Source of the DNA: Isoetes taiwanensis
Lineage: Eukaryota; Streptophyta; Lycopodiopsida; Isoetales; Isoetaceae
Reading direction: 5' to 3'
Assembly (NCBI GenBank): GCA_021234155.1
Contig: JAJEKV010000036.1
Coordinates: 1,618,777 to 1,682,776, forward strand
Length of the DNA stretch: 64,000 nt
Made by a program: the position numbers and the translations under genes. This document shows, one piece after another, positions 1-10,283 of the stretch (position 1 is the stretch's first letter; every line of letters begins with the position of its first letter). The notes beneath the pieces were generated by a model that worked only from the letters and a program-made list of their open reading frames with translations, was not told where the DNA came from and made no database searches.

Positions 1-686
1 ATACATCTAGATTGTCAGGTCTAATGAGAACAAAATACCATTTTTTCACATCCTCTATAAGCGACCAATCCGGTATTCTAGCCTACTAGACTTGCTACCA
101 ACATGCCAATTAGCCAAGATGTTTATTTACGAGGTACTAAGCACGAATTCATTAATTAGAGAAATTTGGAATTCTCGTTTAGCATGAAATAGGTTAGCGG
201 GTTGCCATATAGTGCAAAAACTACTACCAATTGAGTAAAAGTTGGCGTTTTTTTGCACAAATTCTGCAAATGCTTCAGTCTTATTCGGAAATATAGTTTT
301 TACTGCTAATGCAAAGGTTCACCGCGAGTATAACGTAGTAGGAGGGAGTGTGAAAACTTCTCGCAAGAAGCGCGAACGCGATGTTTCGCAGCTGAAAGGA
401 GACGAAAGAATGTGCCTTTTATTAAAACCATATGAGAGCATTGTGTTAAAAGAAGGTACCGAGGAGCAAGGATATCACACAAAATTCAGTATTTAAAGCC
501 ATGTAATTGCTACAGAGGATCGCGGTCGCGATTATTTTTAGCATTTAACATATGGTAAAAGATATGGGTAAAGACAAAACCAAAGTTTTCGAAACAAAAG
601 TTTTCATTGAAGGAAGTAATATACAACATAATTACTGATTGAAGGAGATAATTATTCTGATTGTGTTTCAGATACTTGATCAGGTA
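1..686. other. No gene recognised
   Basis: I find no coding region with recognisable similarity here; the short open frames have no domain signature. At about 515-535 there is a GGATCGCGGTCGCGATT sequence that resembles the palindromic GATCGCG motif repeated at 12.4-14.2 kb. This may mean the stretch belongs to the same old element or gene as the minus-strand material to its right, but that is inference. Confidence 0.4.
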
Positions 687-1027
687 TCACACCCATTTCA
701 TTGGCCATGCGATGGACATGCTCTCTACCCAATTCCATAGCTTGTGTTGTGTCCATCTCTCAATAACCTCGTGGACCTCTGGAATCAAACACCCATGGCG
801 CTTTGGCGCGCGCCGCAGATGTGAATCGCTCTCCCATTCTTCACATGCCCAATCGTGACCGCCCCGCCTATAAGTTCGTTTTGCAAGAGCTCCGCCAGCC
901 AGTAGCATTCGAGGTGGATGATAGAGCTTCTGCTTCTTGCTGTGTACCTGATGCTCCTGTGACCCAAGAACCTCATCTTGGTCAATGACCATGTGCTTTG
1001 GTCCGCTTCCATGTGCTTTGGGTCCGC
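687..1027 (-). pseudogene. C-terminal part of an unrecognised gene cut off by LINE-A
   Basis: The minus strand reads openly from the LINE poly(A) junction to a stop at 687. It has a basic stretch (KKQKLYHPPRMLLAGGALAK) and ends in PMKWV. I recognise no family. It probably continues the minus-strand frame that stops being contiguous at 9071 on the far side of LINE-A. Both sides of the LINE encode the peptide pattern (E/K)-H-M-E-(T/A)-D-P next to the junction, as expected for a target-site duplication. A one-base deletion in the repeated HMEADP codons separates the two possible frames near 1000. Function unknown. Confidence 0.4.
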
Positions 1028-1029
1028 TT
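989..1029. repeat. 20/21-bp tandem repeat at the LINE-A 3' junction (likely target duplication)
   Basis: Two copies of CCATGTGCTTTG(G)GTCCGCTT lie head to tail (989-1008 and 1009-1029), directly before the T-run that is the LINE-A tail. A diverged match, about 19 of 22 bases over 997-1017 and mostly C/T changes, occurs at 9071-9092 just beyond the LINE 5' end. The simplest reading is a target-site duplication from LINE-A integration. The exact 5' junction is not certain. Confidence 0.5.
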
Positions 1030-1053
1030 TTTTTTTTTTTTTTTTTTTTTTTT
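1028..1053 (-). repeat. Poly(A) tail of LINE-A (26 T on + strand)
   Basis: An uninterrupted run of 26 T sits between the tandem target repeat on its left and LINE-A 3' untranslated sequence on its right. A run of this kind at the 3' edge of a LINE is the expected product of target-primed reverse transcription. Confidence 0.85.
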
Positions 1054-1998
1054 GAGAATGGGGTTTTTTTTCATTAATTATAGAAAAGGTACATTGTTGT
1101 GAGTGAGTCATGTAATTGACTACTCAACATTAAGCTTAAAAACAAAGTAAACAAAATAGACATCGTGGGATGCCATCTTTGAGAAGCAAAGAAAGTTGAT
1201 TGAAATTAAGAGGTCCTTGTCTTCCAAAAAGGTATTAAACCCGCTTCCGCCAAGCATCGAATTGAACCAATCGAAACCGTAAAATGAGTAAACCGCTTTG
1301 CTTTGAGATTCGTAATGGGATTGGATGTAAGGAATGGAATTCGTGAATTCAGAATTGGGATTTGATGGGATATTGGATGGAAAAATGATAAGAGTGAAGG
1401 TAGTCAAATTTTGGCTGGAAATCTGGTTGCAAAATGAGAGTTCTACCATTTCCCCAATTTAGCTCTTGAATAAGTCCTCGGCACAAGATTGGTTGTAGAC
1501 ATGAGGATGATGAGTGTACCATAAGCATCCGCCAAACATCTATGATGGTAATAGTGTCAGTCTGTAATATTGGAATTGTTCGTCCCATCATGTTTCGCTA
1601 TTAATTTCCATGAACCACCATAGTTGCACCATTAAGTATGTGCCTCTCGCAAAATTCTATTGCCCAATCAATTTCGTGATCCGGGATGTCCGAATGTCAA
1701 TGTTTGTGATGCCTCCGACTAGGCCCGTCCCATAATCCATCATCCGTGGTAATCGAATATCGTGAACTAACCTCTGCCCTGGGAAAAGTGTATGCTTAGC
1801 TGGCTCAACAGATGTGTTAAAATCCCTGCTAAGACTCATCATGTAATCTAGCAAGGGAACAATCATTGTCAAGAAATGCAAAGATTGCAATTTAATTTAA
1901 ACAATTGATAGAACCCTATGAAATGACCAATGCTATGCCACTTGTTATCCACGTAATCTCTATCTACATGCATCCGACTAGTTGCGACCATTTCAATG
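1054..1998 (-). other. LINE-A 3' region without recognisable coding domain
   Basis: This stretch lies between the zf-RVT part of ORF2 and the poly(A) tail. The minus strand has several short open frames (for example 1120-1449 and 1657-1890). I looked for the Asp/Glu motifs of the RNase H domain some plant L1 elements carry here and could not find them, so I treat it as degraded 3' coding or untranslated sequence. Confidence 0.45.
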
Positions 1999-4900
1999 TC
2001 ATATATAACCCCGTCTTTTTATCCAAAGAATAGATATTCTTTTTCTCCCATAATGACATCTATTTCTATGTTTCCATACATTCCATAAAGCAATGAAGCA
2101 TAAAGAGTTTGTGAAAGCATCATCATTCATCATGAAATCCAACAGAGTAGCAGGACATATAATGTTGAAAGTATCTTCAAACCAAAGCCAGAAGGAGGTG
2201 AGCTTTACACAACCGAAGATGTGCTCAAAATTTTCCACATACCCACATCCAAGAGGGCAATTTGAATCAATAGGATGAGTAAGATTATTGGAGTGCCTAG
2301 AGAGCATTTCCAAGTTGGATAAACTCTTATTTGCAATAAGCCGCACAAAGTAAGAGATCTTTGGTGGCGTATAGGAATGCCGATGTTTGTGAAGAGTCTG
2401 GTTTCAGTTTCATCTGAGATAGCCCAATACAGTTTAGCCTTCGAAGGCACATTTGGTTTGTTTAAATATCTGTAGACTTTCTGGACACTATAGCTTGGTT
2501 TGTCAAGTAGGGTCCAATCAGTAATAATGGGATTAGCCATAAGATTGATTGTGTGGACCTTGTGCATAATATATCTAAAAAGAGTTCTATCAGAGGAACT
2601 TCCCCTGATTTTGTGTTTCAAGTTAGTCCAGGTAATCCATCTGCCCTGATCCCATAGATCACCAAGGGTGAGAATATTATTATCTTTCCATTTCTTGTAT
2701 ATCCGTTTATGCTTGATAGCCAGAGGAGTAGACTGGTCTCTATAGAAGTTGGGATTCCAAAAAATATTAGTGTTGATGTGACTGTTTTCCAGGTTGGAAT
2801 GATGGAAAGTCTGATGAACCTTGTTCCAGGCAATAATCATGTTTCTCATGAGAGGAGAAATACTTGGGCTGGTTGAAGAGTAGTGAAAGTCTGAATGTGG
2901 GAGATTGTGAGAGATGGATGCATGATGCTTTGATGGCTAATAGAAAGCCAAGATTTGATAAAGATTGAGGCAGGATTACTATTTGAGAATATAGACTTCC
3001 GTGATGTACTTACCGCCAAGGCATAGCTTTGCAAGGCAATATTCTTACATCCCAAACCACCTTGAATTTTACTCGTAATTGAGGACCAATTAACCATATG
3101 ATGCTTTCCCCATATGAAATTTCTCACTATTCTCTCAATCTGCAGATAAATGCATTTGGGAGCTAGGAGTGCGTAAGAGAAATAAATGTGGGAGGTCTGC
3201 AATGACAGAGTTTGCAATTAGAGTTCTTCCCCAAAAGAGAGACAATTGCCATAGTTCCCAAGTTTTTTCTAATCTTCTCTACAATGGGATTCCAAAGACA
3301 TTTGAGACTAGGATTGAGAGATAGAGGCATGCCTAGAAGATTAGTTGTCTCAAAGGTCACCATACATTTTATGCCAAGAATGCTATCTCGTGGTTGAAGT
3401 CCCCAATGATGGTACATTTATTCCTATTCGTGAATACCGAGGCGTAACCAAAGTTATGAATAGTCTGCAAGAAAATGTGAATAATATTCAAGTCATTCTT
3501 GAGGAAACTGAAAGAGTCATCAGCATATTGAAGGATTGAGAGATTCGTGATGTTGTCAGGAAGGTTTAGACCAACAATTGTCCCAGTTGATTGGAGATGA
3601 GTGATAACTCTAGTTAACATTTCAGCAACAAATAGAAATAAATATGGTGCTAAGGGGCACCCTTGTCTAACTCCTCTAGCAAGGGGGAAGAATTGTCCTG
3701 GGGATCCATTAACAAGCACAGTAGATTGAGATCTGGAGTTAAGCCCCAGGATCAACTGGATAATCTTGTGGCTGAAGCCAAGTTTCTCTAGAGAGAATTT
3801 TAGAAAGTCCCATCTAACTGTGTCAAAGGCCTTTGAAAAATCAAGCTTTAAGAGAATGCAGTCTTGATTAGTCAACTTGTTCCAATGCAAACCCTCCATG
3901 GCAGCAATGTAGTTATCTAGGATGAATCTATTTGGGAGAAATGCATTGATTGAGCTAATGACTTCTCAAGGTGAGTTTTGACCCCTTTTGCAATTATCTT
4001 AGCACAAACTTTATAAGTAGAATTTGTTAGGAGATTGGCCTCCAATCGAGAAAGTTTGAGGATTGTCAACCTTTGGAATTAAAGTGATAAGTCCAAACAG
4101 AAAAGAGCAGGTGTAGGTGGTTTGAATTCCAAAGAGCCTTTAATCATAAGCGTGAAATCTTCTTTAATTATGTCCCAGAATTTAAGATAAAATTCGGGTG
4201 GAAGGCCATCTGGGCCAGGACTTTTCCCTTTGGCAAGACTTTTAAGAGTAGCAAAGATTTCCTCAGTGGAGGGGATAACTTCCACAAGTTGTTAGACATC
4301 ACAATCTCACCGTGGAAGGCCATTATTAATAATCATATCCGAAAATGACTTGGCTTCCTCAACTTGAGTGGGGGTATCAATTGGTTGGGAGAAGATTGCA
4401 GCATACTTGGAGCAAAAGTAGTTAGAAATCTCTTTCTGGTCATCAAGAGTAACCTCATTATCATCCTCAATGGTAGAAAGTTGGCTTTTTAGAAGCCTTG
4501 ATTTGGCGACCACAGAAAAAAAAAATTTTGAGTTCCCATGATCCATTTTGGAAAAATATTTAAGCTTACATCCGATTGAGGAGCTTTTGGCTTCATATTC
4601 TTCAATGGTTTTGATGGCCATTTCTAGATTACCTTCTTGCCAATGGAGCTCAATATTAAGGGGATCATCCCTCAAGTTTTATTCTAACCTCTTTCATATC
4701 TTGAAGGTAAGCTCTTTTCTCAAAGTTTATTGTCATGAAGGTGTTTGGACCAGTTTTTGATCCAGGATTTGGATTCTTTGATATTAGAATAGAATGACCT
4801 CATTGAGCTTGTAGATCTAACTCGAAGGGAATTATAAAAAGCTTTGAAATCTTCACGCACGCAGCAGAGTCCGTAAGGGAGCAATTTAGCTTGAAAGGTG

Positions 4901-5640
4901 TGTTACCATGCCTCTTTATGGAGATTACATGCTTGGTGATTAGAAATTGAGGCTGGTGATCAGAGATTGAGGTACACTCATCACTGTGGACAAGGCAGTT
5001 ATCCCAAAAGTCGTGCTGACTGTTATTAATGTAGAATCACGAAAGTGCACAAGACACCCTATTATTCCCTTCTTGTTTGTTTGACCAAGTATATGCTGAT
5101 GTTGAGGATGGAATATGCTCAAGGAAGTGCATATCAAGCAAGAAAATCCCATTGAGATCTTTCATCAAGACACATGTTTAAATCCCTACCAATTTTCATA
5201 TCCCAGTTGGGGTGTTGTTGAAGTCACCTGCCATAATCCATGTATCACAGTTTTGAGTTGAGAGCCAGTTATTTATAGAAGTCCATGTTGTAGTTCTGAG
5301 TCTAGAATCAGTTGAGGCATAAATATTGATGATCCCAAAAGAAATGTCCTTATTAGTGAGAACTACTGACTGCCAGGTCTTGCATGGGCTGTTATAAATC
5401 AAGTTTTGATTTAAGTGCTTCCAAATAATGCACAGTCCACCAGATGTGCCTGTGGCTTCAATCCATATAGAGGAAAACCCAGGGCCAATCCAATCAGCAA
5501 GGTTGGAGCACTCAAAGTTAGGCAGTCTCAATTCTTGCAGAAGGATAATGTCACTGTCATAGTTTCTAATTTGAGATATAACTCTCCTCCTTTTTAAAGG
5601 GCCTTTTATTCCCCTGAGATTCCAGCTGAGAATCTTCATG
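1999..5640 (-). pseudogene. LINE-A ORF2: endonuclease, reverse transcriptase, zf-RVT (frameshifted)
   Basis: On the minus strand an apurinic-type endonuclease begins with MKILSWNLRG near 5640 and shows GDFNN near 5205. In another frame follow the YTWSN and SDH motifs of its C-terminus (about 4960-5080). Reverse transcriptase motifs come next: KSPGPDGLPPEFY (~4200), FSKAFDTVRWDFL (~3820), RQGCPLAPYLF (~3650) and the catalytic QYADD (~3550). The zf-RVT zinc-binding region (CPLGCG then FEHIFGC) is at 2205-2290. In an intact L1 this enzyme nicks target DNA and copies its RNA in place. Here the domains are spread over at least six frames with stops, so the ORF is dead. Confidence 0.85.
3369..3899 (-). 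pseudogene. LINE-A reverse transcriptase palm segment with YADD
   Basis: This is the longest open piece of the LINE-A RT (176 residues). It contains the fingers/palm motif LLKLDFSKAFDTVRWDFL, the RQGCPLAP motif and the catalytic YADD box, which needs two Asp for metal binding. The thumb and connection continue in other frames at 2846-3217 and 2205-2849. A frameshift separates it from the KSPGPDG motif upstream (4079-4285). Confidence 0.85.
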
Positions 5641-6655
5641 AGGAGAGAAGGAGTAATGCAAAAAAGGAGAAGGCTAATGGGATCTGCTAGCCCTTTTGGT
5701 TTTTTGTCGAGTATTGGCTGCAGGCGTGTTTTGGATTTGGCCAAGAATGCTTTTTCCTTTATTCTTCCTATTTCTTTTGGAAGATTGATTTGTTGGTTGA
5801 TCAATAGTATGACTTTGATGATCAAGCAGATAGATGTCTCCCTCCCATAGATTATCATTGTTTGGAAAATGAGTGTCAGGGGCATTTTCTTTGTCAGAGT
5901 GAGGTTCAGCAGAATTATCATCTGTAGCTATATTGTCAGAGTGAGAGCACTGCCAGAATTTAGATTTGCAGCATTCATGAACTACTTTCTCAGATAAAGA
6001 TGAATCAGTGAAGTTTATGGGGGAACTTACATTATTATCTACATTATTATCCACATTAGAGCAGTTAAGTAACAAATTATCTGCAACATTTAAAATGGAA
6101 AGATCTTGCCTGGTATTAGCTTGTGACTCAAGATCTCATTTGTTGCGGAGGAGTTTGCATTGTTCCCATTTGTTGACCGCTTATCACATGTCGCTATCAA
6201 GCAGCTATTGTGTGCTCAAGTTCTATATGCAAAAAATTATGCTCCCAACCTGCTCGAGATATTTCTAATCTGCTCATCCCTATCCTTTGTGTCCACCGAC
6301 AACCGCTCGGCAAAGACTTACCTCGGTTGGTCGTCATTAATTCCTTCAATTGCGTGAGCTATCATTGGGGAAATGGATGCACTTTTAGCAGGGGGCAAAG
6401 GTAATTCAAAGGTTTCAAAGAGGAGGTCAAGATGTAAGAGGGGGGAAGCAAGTATATTTTCAAAAGGTAGTGCAATGTTTTGATGGGATGGGTGGTGATG
6501 GATGTATATGTAGGTGTGTTTTCGGGGAGAGTGATATGAGATCGGCTCAATGGGACCAATACAATTTTCATCCGCCTTTTATCATCACCGTGATCATCCG
6601 CATATCCGCAAGAATGGCATAGGAGTTTGATACTTTTAGTGTATCAATTGGATCA

Positions 6656-8885
6656 TCATAATCTTCGTGAGGGTTTAGTTTCATGAAGGTCTAAGATATT
6701 TTGGTGTTGTGGAACCTTGACTGGAACCTTGACTGGAGCTGGAAGAATCACAGATGTTGATGATGTAACCTGGTTGCCTTTTTCTTTGTCCTTTTCTTTG
6801 GGATGTGTACCTTTTTCAATAAGTAATGAAACCCCACTCAATTCATGTGAGGATTTGCTTCTCCCGGAGAATGTCATATTGGAAGAATCTATTGTTCCAA
6901 CTTGTGTATCAAAGAAATCCTTTGGTTGGTAATGATTGTTGACCGGTAGATTGCCCGAATCTTTCATAATGTTCGATAGAGTCTTATGCAAATCAACTTT
7001 TGGAGGCAAAACAGAGATTTTACCTTTCCCTTTTAGCACATACCTGTTGTGCTCAATGTTTGCTTTATTTAGTTTAGCCATCTCAGTATTCTGTTTTGTT
7101 GCCAGAATAGGCTTATCTTGACAAACTGATGGTTGATCTTCCTTGATGAGGACCCCTTTGTTTAGCACCTTGATCTTCATTTGCTTGTCTGAAGATGATG
7201 TTGTTATAGTAGATATCTGAGAGCTGTTAATGTGATCAGTTTTTTTCTGTGTCAAGGTCCTGGCATCTTTGTGTTTTTGGATTCTTTTTGTACTGCCATT
7301 AACTTTGTTCCATCCATTTTGGTGCCAATGAGTAATATGATCTGGCTTATTCGTGTCCATTGCTGCATAATGAATGGATCCCAATCTGTTTGGGAATGTT
7401 AAGGTGGCTGCTTGAGATGGCCCAGCATCACCATTCCCCTTCTCTGGAATTTCATATGTTTCTGCTTCCTTCTGTGGCAGTATGCACTGACTCCCTACTT
7501 TATGTCTCAGGTTACATGTCTGGCAAAGATTTGGTAATCCAATCCATCTTAGTTGAAGGATAGAGGTTTTCCCAAAGAAATCTATGAAGGATATGGAAGT
7601 GGGAATGGGTTTGGTGATATCAAGCTGGATGAAACATTTTGGAGGATAGTATGTGGAGTATTCAGTGGCTAAATAAGTACCAATGGAGCTAAAGATAGAC
7701 TTGAAGCAGTCTTCATTCCAATATATGGGACTGAGCTCACTCATGGAGACAGAAGCTATTTGTAGCTTTTTGAATTCATTTAAAGGTAAGGTGGCATTCC
7801 ATTTTAAAAAGGATATTTGGGAGGTTTCACAAGTTGTGAGGCCAAGCTTAAGCAAGTAATTTGCAGTCCTGGAGCAACCACATTCCACGAGAATGTATGG
7901 GTGATTTAGCCAGTAGATAGAGTTTATGACAATGCCTTTGTGAAGCCTTAGGAGGTGGTCCCAAAGTTTTTCTATTTTTATACCAGTAGAATCAACTTTG
8001 GCAACGACAAAGAAGTCGTGATAATGAATCAATTTTTGAGGCAATCAATGGAGAGTTTAAGTGAATACCTCTGAAAAGCTCAATATTTGTAGGGGCTCTT
8101 GATTGTTGTATCTCAAAGTCCGCAGCCAATTGCTCGTCTGAAATGATTGGTTGAGTTGGTCTTGGAAAGAGAGGAATTGGTACTCCAGAAGGATCCAATC
8201 TTGGCAAAGTGAGAGTTCCCCTTGGATCCAAAGCAAGTGTATCCCAATTAGGAGCATATGGGCTGAAGTGATTCATGTCTTTTAACAAAGGATCCGGGTT
8301 AGCAGAATCACCTTTGGTCAGCCGGAAAGAGCAGAAAACTATGAAGAAATGAGAGGGAATTTGAATATAGGGCTGACGGGTATTGCAAATCTTTTTTGTA
8401 TTTTTGGGAAAAGTACGCCATTAATGCTGCAAAGTAAAGAAAAAGGCAAACAGAGGCTAGAGCAGAGGAATGAAGGAGTAGAAAAAGCAGGGATGAAGGC
8501 AAATTGGAAAAGAGATCTATCTAAAAACTAGGAGGGATTGGAGAACCAAATTTTACCAGAGAGTCCCGAGAAATTTTAAAAGTATGAGTAATCATTCTGA
8601 GAAAATCTTGACTGAGATTTTCCTTTCTGACCATCCACAAAATACCTGAAAGATTGCTGTTGCCGAAATGTTCTTGTTGCCTGTGAATTCTAGCACCCAC
8701 GCTTCGACAATTTCGGCTTCAAATTCTTCTGAGGATGGAGTAAATGAGTATTCAGGGCTAAACAGAGAGTCTGGGAAGAATTGCTTGAGAAGAAAACTAT
8801 CCCAGAGCTCGGAGGATGGTCCAGAGAGGAAACCACAAGTAATTCTTTGATCCTGCTTCAGAATAGTGAAAAATTTAGTATCCAT
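6656..8885 (-). pseudogene. LINE-A ORF1: DUF4283-like RNA-binding protein with zinc knuckle
   Basis: The main open frame (8044-6656, 462 codons) has the plant L1 ORF1 pattern: a DUF4283-like fold, a spacer with IQLDITKPIP, then LPNLCQTCNLRHKVGSQC, a C-x2-C-x3-H-x5-C variant of the C-x2-C-x4-H-x4-C knuckle. A Ser/Lys-rich tail follows. Upstream pieces at 7992-8288 and 8592-8885 look like the N-terminal part, separated by a frameshift near 8040 and stops near 8300-8590. In L1 elements ORF1 packages the RNA for retrotransposition. The one-residue-short knuckle may be mutational. Confidence 0.75.
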
Positions 8886-9070
8886 TCATAGAAAAATTGA
8901 TGAGGAAACCGAATTTTGCAAGGCCTCTACAAGCCCTGCAAGCATTGGCAAGTAATTCGAATCAGAAGGGGAAAATTTTCTTAGAGAAGGATCAAGAACG
9001 AGTTTGAATCGAAAAAGACAAGGAATTCAAGAAAAATGGCGCTCGGTGATGACGTGTCCATATTTCTTCG

Positions 9071-9774
9071 TTTGGGTCTGTTTCCATGTGTTCTACGCCC
9101 ACGTATTCAAACTTATGTTCGCCTGTCAAGAAAGGCATGTACCCATCAAGCTTCTCATTAAGTGCATGCAATTTTTGGAAAGTGGGCTCCAGGGCTTCTA
9201 TACCTTTTTCCGTCTCTTCAAGCAAGCGCTTTGTTTCTTGCATTCTCTCTTCGTAGGACTTAGCATCGAGGTTTTCCAAAATGGAACCCAACTTTGATAG
9301 ATCTGTGTTTTGGGTGATACCGATGTCGGGTTGAGCTGGATCGTGGTCAACATTCTCGCCATTGCCCTCAAACCCATCGGCACTTGGATTGGCCATCTTA
9401 TCAAGCGTTTCAAAGAACGCCCTCGAAAAACAAGACACTTTACCCTCCGACTTTTCGAAGCCACGCTCTTTTGCCTTGCATAAGAGCAACACGAGAAGCC
9501 GCCCCAAATTAAAAAGAAATCCGAGAACACAACCATCGTTCGGCACCGGTTGTTCAACAATATGGTAGGCATAGGAGGTTTTCAAATTTGGTATTTCAAT
9601 ACAAGATCTCCTTCCATTGCCGCCCATTTGAATCTTGGTTTGCCTGTAAAAGAGTCCGATATTTCTTTTTATCTTCTCGCCGATCCTCATTACCGTTAGC
9701 GGCATTGGAGGCAATGGTGTTGACTTAGGAGCCTTGCCGTGTGGATATAGGTGAAGCTCCAACTCCGGTTGCAC
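9071..9774 (-). pseudogene. Coiled-coil ORF fragment interrupted by LINE-A
   Basis: The minus strand encodes about 235 residues up to the LINE junction; beyond 9071 the frame runs into LINE sequence. An internal Met begins MANPSADGFEGNGE, followed by a Glu/Lys/Leu-rich helical stretch (KSYEERMQETKRLLEETEKG) that looks like a coiled coil, and then GEHKFEYVGVEHMETDPNEE at the junction. I do not recognise the family. It runs in the same direction as the open pieces at 9.7-12.4 kb and probably belongs to one decayed multi-kilobase gene. Its likely continuation past the LINE is 687-1027. Confidence 0.4.
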
Positions 9775-10200
9775 ACAAAAGCTACACCTAACATCACTCT
9801 GTTAATGCACATATGACTAATAAAGTACTGATGTTCTTTCACCCTTCTTTTGCTCTCCCATCCCATTTCTTCATAGGAACCTAAAGATAGGTAGCCACCG
9901 CCTGAATTTGCTTCCTCACCCAACAAGCAATTGGGCAAATTCACCGAGCGCATGATAATGACCAAGTGATAAACTTTGGCATCCGGCATGGTAGCTATCC
10001 TTGTAAATAGATCTCGTGTATTTCTTGCAATCCCATACCTTGTTTATCCCTCTGATGTCAATAAATATCGTGTCGCATTCTCCTAATAACACTTGGGAGG
10101 AAGTAGGGATGCCATCCTTTGTCAACGCTATGACAATATTTTTCTTTTCCTTTCTTTTTCTAGCCTCTTCCGGCTTTAGAATATTCCCCATTGGCTCCAA
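9696..10200 (-). pseudogene. Unrecognised minus-strand coding remnant (possible enzyme core)
   Basis: Two overlapping minus-strand frames (10200-9916 and 9989-9696) join into a plausible protein if one frameshift near 9990 is allowed. The peptide has a hydrophobic strand and acidic turn (CDTIFIDIRGINKVWDCKK), then YTRDLFTRIA, VYHLVIIMRSVNLP and GGGYLSLGSYEEMGW. The strand-then-FID-x-x-G pattern followed by W-D is faintly like motif IV (DPPYG) of amino-methyltransferases with the Pro-Pro lost. This is a guess from pattern only, and I assign no function. Confidence 0.25.
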
Positions 10201-10283
10201 AAGGCTACGTGTAGGTTACCTAGTGTATGATCCTTGTTATAGTTAGCCTTCACGCATTCTCAGACGGTGATCCGATATATCCA

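Larger units (their letters stand above)
1028..9070 (-). mobile_element. LINE-A: L1-type plant non-LTR retrotransposon (decayed)
   Basis: This ~8-kb minus-strand element has the plant L1 order: ORF1 (DUF4283-like plus zinc knuckle) then ORF2 (endonuclease, reverse transcriptase, zf-RVT). The 3' end is marked by a 26-base T-run (a poly(A) tail on the minus strand) at 1028-1053. Diverged repeats flank it at 989-1029 and 9071-9092. Both ORFs contain many frameshifts and stops, so it cannot be autonomous. It interrupts an older minus-strand reading frame. The 5' end at ~9070 is inferred from the flanking repeat, not from a promoter signal. Confidence 0.85.

Noticed and set aside
1120-1890. RNase H domain at the end of LINE-A
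   Set aside because: I searched for the Asp-Glu-Asp pattern and the G-x-A-E-x-x-A motif on the minus strand and did not find them.
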